Below are positions 9,206 through 17,873 of a DNA stretch of 64,000 nt, piece by piece. The notes under the pieces are model-generated. The model had not been told where the DNA came from. It worked only from the letters and a program-made list of their open reading frames with translations, and did no database searches. The position numbers were made by a program, and so were the translations under genes. The stretch comes from SG8-38 sp041576815 (GTDB lineage Bacteria > Myxococcota_A > Polyangia > Polyangiales > Houyiibacteriaceae): contig JBFGKE010000009.1 of assembly GCA_041576815.1 (NCBI GenBank), forward strand, positions 1 through 64,000, in the 5' to 3' direction. Position 1 is the stretch's first letter, and the number at the start of each line of letters is the position of its first letter.

Positions 9206-10663
9206 CTAGAATTGGAAATAGATGAAAGAGCCCGTGTCCGAAGGCCCGAGCAAGAGAAGGTGGACGATCAGCACCCACGAAAGCGCCCAACGCACCAGCG
9301 TCGGATGCTGACCGAGGTTGACGTTGACGTCGTGCTTGCGTGAGATGAAGTCGAGCACGGCGGCAATGGCGAGCAGGTACACCGAATACACGAGCTCGGT
9401 GCGGCTCAGCCCCGCGAGGATCTGCGGCATGCCCTCGCTCTGCCAAAGCTGCATCGGGACGTATGCGATCTTCTTCAAGATGACCCACGCATCGCTGATC
9501 GTGTCCGCCCGGAAGAACGTCCACGCCGCGTTGACGAGAAGAAACGTCCACAGCCAACCGAGGCCGACCGCAAAGCGGTGCTCGCGCCAATTGAGCTTGC
9601 CGCGTGCTTTTTCGAGTCGGGTGAGCGGGTCGAAAATGACGCCGAGCCCGTGGAGGAGCCCCCAGAACACGAACGTGTAGTTGGCGCCGTGCCAAAGCCC
9701 GCTCAGAAGGAACGTCACGAGCAGGTTGCGATCGGTGTTGGCCTCACCGTGACGGGAGCCACCGAGAGGGATGTAGACGTAGTCGCGAAACCAGGTCGAA
9801 AGCGAGATGTGCCACCTGTGCCAGAAGTCCCGAAGACTGGTGGCGAAGTAAGGAGAGCGAAAGTTGAGGACCAGCTCGATACCGAGGGTCTTGCCGAGCC
9901 CGCGCGCAATGTCGGAGTATCCGGAGAAATCCATGTAGATCTGAAACGCGAACAGCAGCGTCGCGATCGCGCACTGAAGCGGCGCGAAGGCCTCCGGCCC
10001 CGCGTACACCGTGTCGACGTAGACCGCGATGCGGTCGGCGATCAGCACTTTCTTGAAGAGCCCCCAGAGGATGAGCAGCGCGCCGTCGCGAAGCAGAGCC
10101 ACGCTGAGCTCGGGTGTCGCGATGATTTGAGGCAGGAGCCGCCGCGCGCGCTCGATCGGCCCCGCCACGAGCTGCGGGAAGAACGCCACGAATGCGGCAA
10201 AGGCTACGAAGTCGTCGGTGGGCTCGAGCTCGCGCCGGTAGATGTCGATCGTGTAGCTCAGCGTTTGAAACGTATAGAAGCTGATCCCGACCGGAAGAAC
10301 GATGCTCAGCGTTGCAGGGTGCGGCTGCCAACCGAGCGCGTTGGCGAAATCGATGAAGGATTGAACGAAGAAGCCGTAGTACTTGAAGAATCCCAGCGCC
10401 CCGAGGTTGACGCCGAGCGACAGTGCGAGGAGCCATCGTCGCCTGCTACGATGGTCGCTCTCGGCGATGGCGCGGCCGCAGTAGAAGTCGACCACCGTGG
10501 AGGCGACGATCAGCGACAAGAAGCGCCAGTCCCACGCGCCGTAGAACACGTAGCTTGCCGCCAGGACGAGCAGCGTCCGCAGCCTGCGATTTCGATGGAC
10601 GAGCCAGTAGAGCGGGAAGAACGCAGCGTAGAACGCGAAGAAGATCGAGGAGTTGAAGAGCAT
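9206..10663 (-). CDS. MBOAT-family O-acyltransferase (AlgI/DltB-like)
   Basis: A 485-residue polytopic membrane protein opening with MLFNSSIFFAFYAAFFPLYWLV, typical of AlgI-type MBOAT proteins. The conserved core is HRWHISLSTWFRDYVYIPLGG, and FLLSGLWHGANYTFVFWGLLHG contains the proposed catalytic His. These enzymes pass an acyl group from a cytoplasmic donor across the membrane to a periplasmic acceptor enzyme, here probably the SGNH protein encoded 3 bp downstream. Together they form an acyl-transfer pair beside the polysaccharide genes. It is divergent from the first glycosyltransferase, with 104 bp between the two starts. Confidence 0.92.
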   Translation of the reverse strand: MLFNSSIFFAFYAAFFPLYWLVHRNRRLRTLLVLAASYVFYGAWDWRFLSLIVASTVVDFYCGRAIAESDHRSRRRWLLALSLGVNLGALGFFKYYGFFVQSFIDFANALGWQPHPATLSIVLPVGISFYTFQTLSYTIDIYRRELEPTDDFVAFAAFVAFFPQLVAGPIERARRLLPQIIATPELSVALLRDGALLILWGLFKKVLIADRIAVYVDTVYAGPEAFAPLQCAIATLLFAFQIYMDFSGYSDIARGLGKTLGIELVLNFRSPYFATSLRDFWHRWHISLSTWFRDYVYIPLGGSRHGEANTDRNLLVTFLLSGLWHGANYTFVFWGLLHGLGVIFDPLTRLEKARGKLNWREHRFAVGLGWLWTFLLVNAAWTFFRADTISDAWVILKKIAYVPMQLWQSEGMPQILAGLSRTELVYSVYLLAIAAVLDFISRKHDVNVNLGQHPTLVRWALSWVLIVHLLLLGPSDTGSFIYFQF

Positions 10664-10767
10664 GAGGTTGGGTGTTCGCGCTCCCGGGTCTGGGTGAGCA
10701 CGATACCGCGCAGCCCCCCGGTTCGCGGAGTTTTGTAGCAGGACTCTTGTGTGGTAACGCAGTCTCG
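10664..10767. promoter_or_regulatory. Divergent intergenic region between MBOAT and GT2 genes
   Basis: This 104-bp gap between two outward-facing genes must carry both promoters. I see no convincing sigma70 hexamer pair. The plus side has a TTTTGTAG followed about 15 bp later by GGTAAC, which is only a weak match. It is recorded as the likely control point of the polysaccharide locus. Confidence 0.3.
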
Positions 10768-11667
10768 ATGGGGGGCGAATCGCTGGTTTCGGTCATGATG
10801 CCCTGCTTCAATGCGGAGCAGACCCTGCCCATGGCGCTCGCCTCGCTTCGCGCGCAAACCTACGAGCACTGGGAGGCCGTCGTGGTCGACGACGGCTCGT
10901 CGGACGGCACATGGGACGTACTTCGAGCATTTGGCGACCCGCGCCTCCGCGTGGAGCGCTTCGAATCGAACCGTGGTCGCGGGGCCGCGCGCCAGCGATG
11001 CCTCGAGATGGCGCGCGGGGAGCTTTTGAGCTTTGTCGATGCGGACGATTGGCTGTTCCCCAACAAGCTCGAGCATCAGGTCGGCCTCATGCGCGAGCAC
11101 CCGGACGTGGTGGTCCTGAGCGGCGTCTGCGTCATCACCGACGCGCGGGGTGAGGCCGTCGGGATGACGCGCACCGGTCTCGAGGGCGGCGCCGTCTTCG
11201 TGACGCGGCCGTTCACGCGGCCCGGCCCTCCCCCGCTCAGCTTTCCACCCTGTATGGTGCGCATGCACGACGCGAAGCAGGCGCGCTTCAACCCCGAGTT
11301 CCGGCGCTCCCAGGACTCGGATTTCCTCATTCGCGTGATGCTCGGCAAGCGCTACGCCGTTTCGGCGGTGCCGGTTTACGCATACTCCCAGGCCGAGGCG
11401 GCCACGCTCGACAAGACGCTCGAGGGCTACCGCTACCGGCTTCGTTGTTACGAGCAGTACACTTCGAGCCACCCCTTGAGGGCGCGCACGGAGATGGCCA
11501 AGACCTACGCACGCATGGGCGTCTACAGGGTCGCCGGCTGGCTGAACGCCGAGCAGCGCCTCATCGAGCGGCGCTGGCAGCCAATCAGCGCACCTTCTCG
11601 CGAAGCTTACTTGGAAGCCAGAGTGACCGTCGCTAGCCTTGCAACCAGCATGCGAGAGGCATCCTGA
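10768..11667 (+). CDS. Family 2 glycosyltransferase
   Basis: A 299-residue cytoplasmic GT-A glycosyltransferase. It starts with the usual nucleotide-sugar fold (LVSVMMPCFNAEQTLPMALASLRAQTY, VVVDDGSSDGTW) and has a DxD-type site in FVDADDWLFPNK (about residue 92). No membrane helix is apparent, so it should act at the inner face of the membrane on lipid-linked intermediates. The ATG at 10768 directly precedes the conserved strand; upstream sequence in the same frame is not conserved-looking. Its stop overlaps the next start as TGATG, so it is coupled to the Wzy-like gene. Donor and acceptor sugars are unknown. Confidence 0.88.
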   Translation: MGGESLVSVMMPCFNAEQTLPMALASLRAQTYEHWEAVVVDDGSSDGTWDVLRAFGDPRLRVERFESNRGRGAARQRCLEMARGELLSFVDADDWLFPNKLEHQVGLMREHPDVVVLSGVCVITDARGEAVGMTRTGLEGGAVFVTRPFTRPGPPPLSFPPCMVRMHDAKQARFNPEFRRSQDSDFLIRVMLGKRYAVSAVPVYAYSQAEAATLDKTLEGYRYRLRCYEQYTSSHPLRARTEMAKTYARMGVYRVAGWLNAEQRLIERRWQPISAPSREAYLEARVTVASLATSMREAS

Positions 11668-12848
11668 TGGCTCGAACCGCGAGCGCAGTGTCATCGCTGA
11701 CCGACTGGATCGACCTGACGGGCGGCTGGCCCGAGGTGATCTGGGGCTTCGTCATTTTGTCACTGTCTTTCAACATCTATGGGCCGGGCAATCCGCAGCC
11801 TGGCGACTTCATGATGGTGGCTGTGCTGTGCCTACCGATCCTGATCGTGCGCTTCAGCATGCCGCAACCGATTCGACGCCCGGTCTATGCGCTCGTCGCG
11901 TTCGTGATCTACGTGTTCATGTGCAATCTGATCTGGGCTGCATCGACGAGCGAGTTCGATTTCTTCAAGTCGAGCGCGTTTTACGCGTTCAACTTCGCGG
12001 TGTTCCTAGGCTACCTCGTGATGCTCGGCGAACGTGGCGACGACTGGCTTCGCTGGACACTCTATGGCTTTGCGGCGACGCTCGTCATGCTCACGCTGCT
12101 CTCGTTCCCGTTTGGCGACCGCACGGAAAGCGGCCGGCTCGAGCTGTTTTTCGTGAACCCGAACCAGCTCGCCTACCACGTGCTGCTCTGCACGACGATC
12201 GTCGTCATGCTCGCGCCGCGGTACAACATGCCGCGCGCCGTGTTGTACGGACTCCTATTGTGCGCGTTTTACATCGAGCTGCGCACGTACTCCCGGGCCG
12301 GGCTCCTCGGCATCGTGCTGCTCGGCGTGCTGCAGGTGGCGCATCGGCCGACGCTCGTCACGCTGCTCGTCCTCCCGCTCTTCGGCGTCGCACTTTACCT
12401 CGATCTTCAGGCTCTCGACACCGAGATGTGGCAGAACCGCATCGAGCTCGTGCAACAGTCGACGACGGAAGACTATCTCACCGACCGCGGCGTCGATCGG
12501 ATCTTCGAGCATCCTGAGCACCTCATCGCGGGCGCGGGCGAAGGCTACCACCTGCGGTTTCACCCGAGAAAGCTCGAGATCCACTCGAGCGCAGCCAACC
12601 TCGTCTTCTCGTACGGCGTACTTGGCACGGTGCTGTTTCTGCTGTTCCTACGGTGGCTCACGCAGGCGGCGGGGACCCGTGTGGCGCTGCTTTTGGTGCC
12701 TGCGCTTTCGTACAGCTTGTTTCATCAAGGAATGCGGGCGCGCCCGTTCTGGATCGCTCTTGCGGTTGCCCTCGGCCTCGGCGTGATCGCGGCTGTCGAA
12801 CGGGCGAAGTCGCGGGACAGGCCGGCGCTTTCGCTGGCGGATCGCTAG
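11667..12848 (+). CDS. O-antigen ligase/polymerase-like membrane protein (Wzy/WaaL type)
   Basis: A 393-residue protein with about ten or more membrane helices. It has the hallmarks of the Wzy/WaaL family: FFVNPNQLAYH, YSRAGLLGIVLLG, and a long periplasmic loop ending in GAGEGYHLRFHPRKLEIHSSAANLV before the last helices. Such proteins polymerise undecaprenyl-linked repeat units or ligate the chain to an acceptor. A second family member lies at 22996, so one is probably the polymerase and the other a ligase. This one, without a TPR tail and close to GT2 and AsnB genes, is the better polymerase candidate, but that is inference. It is coupled to the GT2 gene by TGATG. Confidence 0.82.
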   Translation: MARTASAVSSLTDWIDLTGGWPEVIWGFVILSLSFNIYGPGNPQPGDFMMVAVLCLPILIVRFSMPQPIRRPVYALVAFVIYVFMCNLIWAASTSEFDFFKSSAFYAFNFAVFLGYLVMLGERGDDWLRWTLYGFAATLVMLTLLSFPFGDRTESGRLELFFVNPNQLAYHVLLCTTIVVMLAPRYNMPRAVLYGLLLCAFYIELRTYSRAGLLGIVLLGVLQVAHRPTLVTLLVLPLFGVALYLDLQALDTEMWQNRIELVQQSTTEDYLTDRGVDRIFEHPEHLIAGAGEGYHLRFHPRKLEIHSSAANLVFSYGVLGTVLFLLFLRWLTQAAGTRVALLLVPALSYSLFHQGMRARPFWIALAVALGLGVIAAVERAKSRDRPALSLADR

Positions 12849-12853
12849 TCGAC

Positions 12854-14746
12854 ATGTGCGGCATCGTCGGCATTTGGCACTTCGATGGGGGATCGGTCGA
12901 TCCGCAGGCCCTCGGCGAGATGCGTGACACGCTCGTGCACCGCGGCCCCGACGATGCCGGCCTCTGGGCCGAAGGCCCGGTGGGACTCGGCCACCGCAGG
13001 CTCTCGATCATCGATCTATCCGAAGCGGGACGCATGCCGATGGCGAGCCCTGACGGCCGTGTCCAGGCGGTTTTCAACGGCGAGGTCTACAACTTCCGCG
13101 AGCTCCGGCGTGAGCTCCGCATCGAGGGCCACGCTTTTCACAGCGAGACCGACAGCGAGGTGGTACTGCGAGCCTACGAGGCGTGGGGCACCGCGAGCTT
13201 CGATCGCCTGAACGGCATGTTCGCCGTTGCGATCTGGGACGGGCGCGCGCAGCGCATGGTCCTCGCACGCGACCCGGCGGGACAGAAACCGCTTTACTAC
13301 GCGTACAAGCCCGGGAAGTGGCTGCTGTTCGGCTCGACGCTCAGCCCGCTCGTCGAATATGCGGGGGACGCGCTCGAAGTCGATCGCGAGGTCGTCGCGG
13401 ACTACGTGCGTTTCGGCTTTCCGCCCGACGGACGCGCGATGCTGAAGCACGTGTCGACCGTGCCGCCGGGAAGCTTCGTCGCGGTGCAAGCCAGAGGGGA
13501 GCCCCAGGTACATCGCTACTTCGATCTCGTCGCTCTTGCGGAGGAAAGCCCGACCCGCGAGGGCGACGAGGAAGAGCACCTGGCAGCCTTCCGCGAGACG
13601 ATGCGCAGCGCCGTGAAAGCACGACTGGTTGCCGACGTCCCGCTCGGCGCGTTCCTTTCATCGGGTGTCGACTCGAGCCTGATCGTCGCGCTCATGGCCG
13701 AACACGACCGCAGCGCGGTGAAGACCTATACCGTCGGTTTCGAGGAGCCGGAGTTCGACGAGAGCGAGCACGCCGCACAGATCGCAGCGCACCTCGGCGT
13801 GCAAAACACCGTGCGCGTCCTTCGCGGCCGGGACATCCTCGATCAGCTCCCGGACGTCATCCGCTACTTCGACGAGCCGATGGCCGACTACTCGGTCTTG
13901 CCGACGCTCGCCGTGAGCAAGCTGGCGCGAGAGCACGTGACCGTCGCCCTCACCGGCGATGGAGCGGACGAAGAGCTCGGCGGCTACAAGTACTACCTCG
14001 CGCAGCGTTGGATGGAGCGTTACCTCACCGAGGTTCCCGCGGCGGCGCGTACCGCAATCGCCAAGATGGCGCCGTTCTTTCCCTCACCCGGGGTGCAGCG
14101 GATCGCGGCTCGCTCCGATGCAGGGGACGCAGAGCTCTTCTTCGGTCTGGGCGGCTTCTATCGCGGGGCGGCGACGGACGCGGTCAACCGGCTGCTCGGC
14201 GAAGAGGACGTCGCACCCCGAAGGGTCGCAGCGTTTCTGAGAGCGCACCCGCTCGGCAGCACAGTCGAAGCCGGGATGCTCTACGATGCGACCCACACCC
14301 TCCCGCACGCGTGGCTTCACAAGGTCGATCGCGCGAGCATGGCGGTCAGCCTCGAAGCCCGCTCGCCGTTTCTCGACCGGAACGTGCTCGAGCTCGCGTT
14401 CACAATGCCGCTCGACATGCGAATTCGCGGCTGCCACAAGAAGTACATCGTCCGGCAGTTGCTTCGAAGCTACCTGCCGGCGGACCTGATCGAGCGACCC
14501 AAGCGAGGATTCACGGCACCCGTTGCACAGTGGCTTCGAAACGAGCTCCGAAACGAGCTCCAGCGCTCGCTCGGGGAGGACACGGTCATACGGCGCGGCT
14601 TCTTCGAGCCGGCGCGCGTGAAGGCGCTCGTCGACGAGCACCTTCGCGGCACCCACGACCATGCACAGCTCCTTTGGGCGCTTCTCGTTCTCGAATGGTG
14701 GCTCGCGCATCACGTCGAGCGGCAGTCGCTCGACGGCCGGTTTTGA
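12854..14746 (+). CDS. asnB: Asparagine synthase (glutamine-hydrolysing), AsnB type
   Basis: A 630-residue two-domain amidotransferase. The N-terminal Ntn glutaminase begins MCGIVGIW, with Cys2 as nucleophile after Met removal. The C-terminal ATP-pyrophosphatase domain has the PP-loop as SSGVDSS near residue 268 and continues with SVLPTLAVSKLAREHVTVALTGDGADE. It takes ammonia from glutamine to amidate a carboxylate through an adenylate. In polysaccharide loci such enzymes often amidate uronic acids or act as ordinary asparagine synthase; sequence alone does not decide. It starts 5 bp after the Wzy-like gene and ends 3 bp from the convergent fcl-like gene. Confidence 0.92.
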   Translation: MCGIVGIWHFDGGSVDPQALGEMRDTLVHRGPDDAGLWAEGPVGLGHRRLSIIDLSEAGRMPMASPDGRVQAVFNGEVYNFRELRRELRIEGHAFHSETDSEVVLRAYEAWGTASFDRLNGMFAVAIWDGRAQRMVLARDPAGQKPLYYAYKPGKWLLFGSTLSPLVEYAGDALEVDREVVADYVRFGFPPDGRAMLKHVSTVPPGSFVAVQARGEPQVHRYFDLVALAEESPTREGDEEEHLAAFRETMRSAVKARLVADVPLGAFLSSGVDSSLIVALMAEHDRSAVKTYTVGFEEPEFDESEHAAQIAAHLGVQNTVRVLRGRDILDQLPDVIRYFDEPMADYSVLPTLAVSKLAREHVTVALTGDGADEELGGYKYYLAQRWMERYLTEVPAAARTAIAKMAPFFPSPGVQRIAARSDAGDAELFFGLGGFYRGAATDAVNRLLGEEDVAPRRVAAFLRAHPLGSTVEAGMLYDATHTLPHAWLHKVDRASMAVSLEARSPFLDRNVLELAFTMPLDMRIRGCHKKYIVRQLLRSYLPADLIERPKRGFTAPVAQWLRNELRNELQRSLGEDTVIRRGFFEPARVKALVDEHLRGTHDHAQLLWALLVLEWWLAHHVERQSLDGRF

Positions 14747-14749
14747 GCG

Positions 14750-15697
14750 CTACCGCTCCCAGATGGCCCGGCCTTCGTCGAGATACCACCAGTATGTCTC
14801 TTCGAGGCCCTCGTCGAGCGGCATCTTGGCTTCGAAGCCAAAGCGCTCCTTCGCCTTGGACACGTCCAGCTTGCGGCGTGGCTGCCCGTTGGGCTTCGTC
14901 GTGTCCCACGCGATTCCGCCTTCGAAGCCAACCAAGGACTGAATCTTGATGGCGAGGTCGCGAATCGAGGCCTCGGTGGCCGATCCGATGTTCACGGGAT
15001 CGGGCGAGTCGTAGCGCTCCGCGGCCAGCACCACCGCCTCGGCGGCATCGGTGACGTAAATGAATTCGCGGGTCGGGCTCCCGTCACCCCAAAGCGTCAC
15101 CTGTTCATCGCCGCGCTCCTTCGCCGCGAGGAACTTGCGCATCATCGCCGGAATGACGTGGCTGCTCTCGAGGTCGAAGTTGTCCCACGGCCCGTACATG
15201 TTGACCATGAGCAGGTGGACGCCGTTGAGCCCGAACTCTTCGGCAAACGACTGCGTGAGCACGAGCATCATCTTTTTCGAAAGGCCATACGGCGCGTTGG
15301 TCTCTTCGGGGTAGCCGAGCCAGAGGTCCTCTTCTCGAAACGGCACCTCGGTGAGCTTCGGATAGGAACAAACCGACCCGATGCCCACGACCTTCTGGAC
15401 GCCCGACGCGCGCGCGGCCTCGAACACGTGGCAGGCCATGAGCGTGTTGTCGCGCGCGATGCTGCCTGGGTGGCTCCTCATGTAGCCGATGCCGCCGCCC
15501 GTCCACGCGATGTGGATCACCGCGTCGGGACGGGTGCGCGCGAAAAGCGCCTCGGTTTGCTTCCAGTCGCGCAGGTCGCTCTCGGATGACCGAAACGTGA
15601 TCGGCTCGACACCCCGCGCGCGGAGCGCCTCGACCACGTGACGGCCGAGAAACCCGTGCCCGCCGGTCACCAGCACTCTAGCGTCGCGTAGATTCAT
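14750..15697 (-). CDS. fcl: GDP-L-fucose synthase-like epimerase/reductase
   Basis: A 315-residue short-chain dehydrogenase of the extended type. It has the NAD(P) motif GGHGFLGRHV at residues 12-21, the catalytic SVCSYP with APYGLSKKM (Tyr and Lys of YxxxK), and TREFIYVTDAAEAV. Together with the coupled Gmd it should convert GDP-4-keto-6-deoxymannose to GDP-L-fucose by 3,5-epimerisation and 4-reduction. A simple reductase giving GDP-rhamnose or another 6-deoxyhexose remains possible. The start is fixed by the ATGA overlap (15694-15697) with the gmd stop; the frame extends upstream only as shadow of gmd. Confidence 0.86.
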   Translation of the reverse strand: MNLRDARVLVTGGHGFLGRHVVEALRARGVEPITFRSSESDLRDWKQTEALFARTRPDAVIHIAWTGGGIGYMRSHPGSIARDNTLMACHVFEAARASGVQKVVGIGSVCSYPKLTEVPFREEDLWLGYPEETNAPYGLSKKMMLVLTQSFAEEFGLNGVHLLMVNMYGPWDNFDLESSHVIPAMMRKFLAAKERGDEQVTLWGDGSPTREFIYVTDAAEAVVLAAERYDSPDPVNIGSATEASIRDLAIKIQSLVGFEGGIAWDTTKPNGQPRRKLDVSKAKERFGFEAKMPLDEGLEETYWWYLDEGRAIWER

Positions 15698-16740
15698 GAC
15701 GGGCCGTTTTCGAGGAGCGCCAAGTCGTTTTTCATCATGCGCTCGACCAGCTCTTGGAACGACACTTTGGCCTCCCAGCCGAGCTTCTCGCGGGCCTTGG
15801 TGGGGTCGCCGAGCAACAGGTCGACCTCCGTCGGTCGATAGAGGCGCGGGTCGATGCGAACACGGACCTCGCCGGTCTTGGCATCGAGCCCTTCTTCGTC
15901 GACGCCGCTGCCTCGCCATGCGAGCTCGACGCCGACTTGTCGAAACGCCGCCTCTGCGAACTCGCGCACGGTGTGCGTCTTGCCGGTGGCCAACACGTAG
16001 TCGTCGGGCTCGGGCTGCTGGAGCATGCGCCACATGCCTTCGACGTACTCCTCGGCATGCCCCCAGTCTCGCTTCGCCTCGAGGTTGCCGAGGTAGAGCG
16101 TCGTTTCCATGCCACGCGCAATGCGGGAAACCACGCGCGTGATCTTGCGGGAGACGAACGTTTCGCCTCGACGCTCGGACTCGTGGTTGAACAAGATGCC
16201 GTTGCAGCCGTATAGCCCGTAGGCTTCGCGGTAGTTGATCGTGATCCAGTAGCCGTAGAGCTTCGCCGCGCCGTAGGGGCTTCGAGGATAGAAACGCGTG
16301 GTCTCGCTTTGCGGCGCATCAGCGCTCTGGCCGAAGAGCTCGCTCGTGCTGGCCTGGTAGAAGCGGGTCTTTTCGAGCAGCCCGAGGATTCGAATCGCTT
16401 CCAACATGCGGAGGGTACCGACCGCATCGGCATTGGCGGTGTATTCCGGCGTTTCGAAGGAAACGCGGACGTGGGACTGGGCGGCGAGGTTGTAGATCTC
16501 GTCCGGCTGCGTCTGCTGAACGATGCGCAGGAGGTTCGTCGAGTCGGTCATGTCGCCGTAATGAAGATGAAACCGCGCGTCGGGCACGTGCGGGTCGACG
16601 TACAGGTGATCGATGCGCTGGCTGTTTAGCGACGACGCGCGGCGCTTGACACCGTGCACCTCGTACCCTTTTTGCAGTAGAAGCTCCGCGAGATAGCTTC
16701 CGTCTTGCCCCGTGACCCCCGTGATCAGCGCCGTTTTCAT
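15694..16740 (-). CDS. gmd: GDP-mannose 4,6-dehydratase
   Basis: A 348-residue SDR enzyme that makes GDP-4-keto-6-deoxy-D-mannose from GDP-mannose. Landmarks are ALITGVTGQDGSYLAELLL at the N-terminus, GVKRRASSLNSQRIDHLY, the QASTSELFG block and YGAAKLYGYWITINYREAYG with the catalytic Tyr and Lys, all characteristic of Gmd. The length is normal. The start ATG at 16740 gives MKTALITG; sequence upstream in frame falls in the intergenic region. It forms a two-gene operon with fcl and is divergent from the neuB-like gene across 95 bp. Confidence 0.95.
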   Translation of the reverse strand: MKTALITGVTGQDGSYLAELLLQKGYEVHGVKRRASSLNSQRIDHLYVDPHVPDARFHLHYGDMTDSTNLLRIVQQTQPDEIYNLAAQSHVRVSFETPEYTANADAVGTLRMLEAIRILGLLEKTRFYQASTSELFGQSADAPQSETTRFYPRSPYGAAKLYGYWITINYREAYGLYGCNGILFNHESERRGETFVSRKITRVVSRIARGMETTLYLGNLEAKRDWGHAEEYVEGMWRMLQQPEPDDYVLATGKTHTVREFAEAAFRQVGVELAWRGSGVDEEGLDAKTGEVRVRIDPRLYRPTEVDLLLGDPTKAREKLGWEAKVSFQELVERMMKNDLALLENGPS

Positions 16741-16835
16741 TCCACCCTCCGGCTCTGGTCGGCGACCATGGCGGAATTCGGCCGGAGGTTCAACCAGGTG
16801 TATACTCGATTTGCACACGCGTATGGGGGCTTGAA
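16741..16835 (+). promoter_or_regulatory. Divergent gmd/neuB intergenic region with -10-like TATACT
   Basis: A 95-bp divergent gap. On the plus strand TATACT at 16801-16806 is a good -10 match, 30 bp before the neuB GTG. The matching -35 position (16778-16783) is a poor 3/6 match, so activator help may be needed. A GGGGG run before the GTG could serve as the ribosome site. The gmd promoter on the other strand is not obvious. Confidence 0.35.
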
Positions 16836-17873
16836 GTGAGTTCGTTCGAAATCGCGGGCCGGCCAATCGGTCCCGCCCATCCACCGTTCGTCATCGCGGA
16901 AATCGGCATCAATCACGAGGGCAGCTTCGACAAAGCGGTCCAAATGGTCGATGACGCCGTCGCAGTGGGCTGCGAGTGCGTGAAGTTTCAAACCCACGTC
17001 ATCGAAGACGAAATGATTCCGAATGACGTCGTCCCGGGCAACGCCGCGGAATCGATCTGGGACATCATGGTCCGGTGCGCGCTCACCGAAGAGGAAGACC
17101 GCCGCCTCAAACGCTACGTCGAGCAAAAGGGTGCGATCTTTCTGAGCACGCCCTTTTCGCGCGCTGCGGCGGTGCAGCTCGAAAAGATGGGCGTCGGCGC
17201 CTACAAGATCGGCTCGGGCGAGTGCAACAACTACCCCCTCGTCGAACACATCGCGAAGTACGGCAAACCGGTCATCCTCAGTACCGGCATGAACGACGTC
17301 GACTCGGTCCGGCCCTCGGTGGACATCCTGCGCGAGCATGGCGTTTCCTACGCGCTGCTTCACTGCACGAGCATGTACCCGACACCGTATGAAAAAGTGC
17401 GGCTCGGGGCGATGGTGGAGCTCGCCGAGGCTTTTCCCGACGCCGTCGTGGGACTGTCCGACCACACGACCACCATTTATCCGTGCCTCGGCGCGGTGGC
17501 GCTCGGCGCGAGTATTCTCGAGCGTCACTTCACGTCGTCGCGCGACTGGCCGGGGCCGGACGTCCCCATTTCGATGACGCCGTCGGAGCTCAGAGAGCTC
17601 GTCGAGGGCAGCAAAGCCATTCACCTATCCCTCGGTGGCCGCAAGGAGATCTTGAGCGAAGAGCAGCCCACGATCGACTTCGCGTATGCCTCCGTGGTCG
17701 CGATTCGTGACATCGCCGCGGGCGAGACGATCGACGAATCGAACATCTGGGTGAAGCGCCCGGGCACCGGCGAAATCCTCGCCAAAGATTTCCGCTCGCT
17801 TCTCGGCAAGACCGCCACGCGCGCGATCTCCAAGAACGACCAGCTGCGGTGGAGCGACGTCGGTGGCGAGTAG
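16836..17873 (+). CDS. neuB: N-acetylneuraminate (nonulosonic acid) synthase family protein
   Basis: A 345-residue NeuB-family enzyme that condenses phosphoenolpyruvate with an N-acetylhexosamine to form a nine-carbon sialic-acid-like sugar. The TIM-barrel part shows FVIAEIGINHEGSFDKA, VKFQTH, FLSTPFSRAAAVQLE, KIGSGECNNYPLV, LLHCTSMYPTPYE and GLSDHT; the C-terminal SAF (antifreeze-like) domain begins around residue 285. The GTG start is at 16836. It is followed, with overlap, by NeuC- and NeuA-like genes, so the three form a complete synthesis-and-activation set. Whether the product is Neu5Ac, legionaminic or pseudaminic acid cannot be decided, but the hydrolysing NeuC partner favours ManNAc and hence Neu5Ac or a derivative. 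Confidence 0.92.
   Translation: MSSFEIAGRPIGPAHPPFVIAEIGINHEGSFDKAVQMVDDAVAVGCECVKFQTHVIEDEMIPNDVVPGNAAESIWDIMVRCALTEEEDRRLKRYVEQKGAIFLSTPFSRAAAVQLEKMGVGAYKIGSGECNNYPLVEHIAKYGKPVILSTGMNDVDSVRPSVDILREHGVSYALLHCTSMYPTPYEKVRLGAMVELAEAFPDAVVGLSDHTTTIYPCLGAVALGASILERHFTSSRDWPGPDVPISMTPSELRELVEGSKAIHLSLGGRKEILSEEQPTIDFAYASVVAIRDIAAGETIDESNIWVKRPGTGEILAKDFRSLLGKTATRAISKNDQLRWSDVGGE

Noticed and set aside
4311..13321. The 11-mer CCCGGGAAGTG seen at three places (near 4311, 5558 and 13311)
   Set aside because: Each copy is inside a coding region and reflects codon choice for Leu-Pro-Gly or Pro-Gly-Lys; no longer match or shared context.
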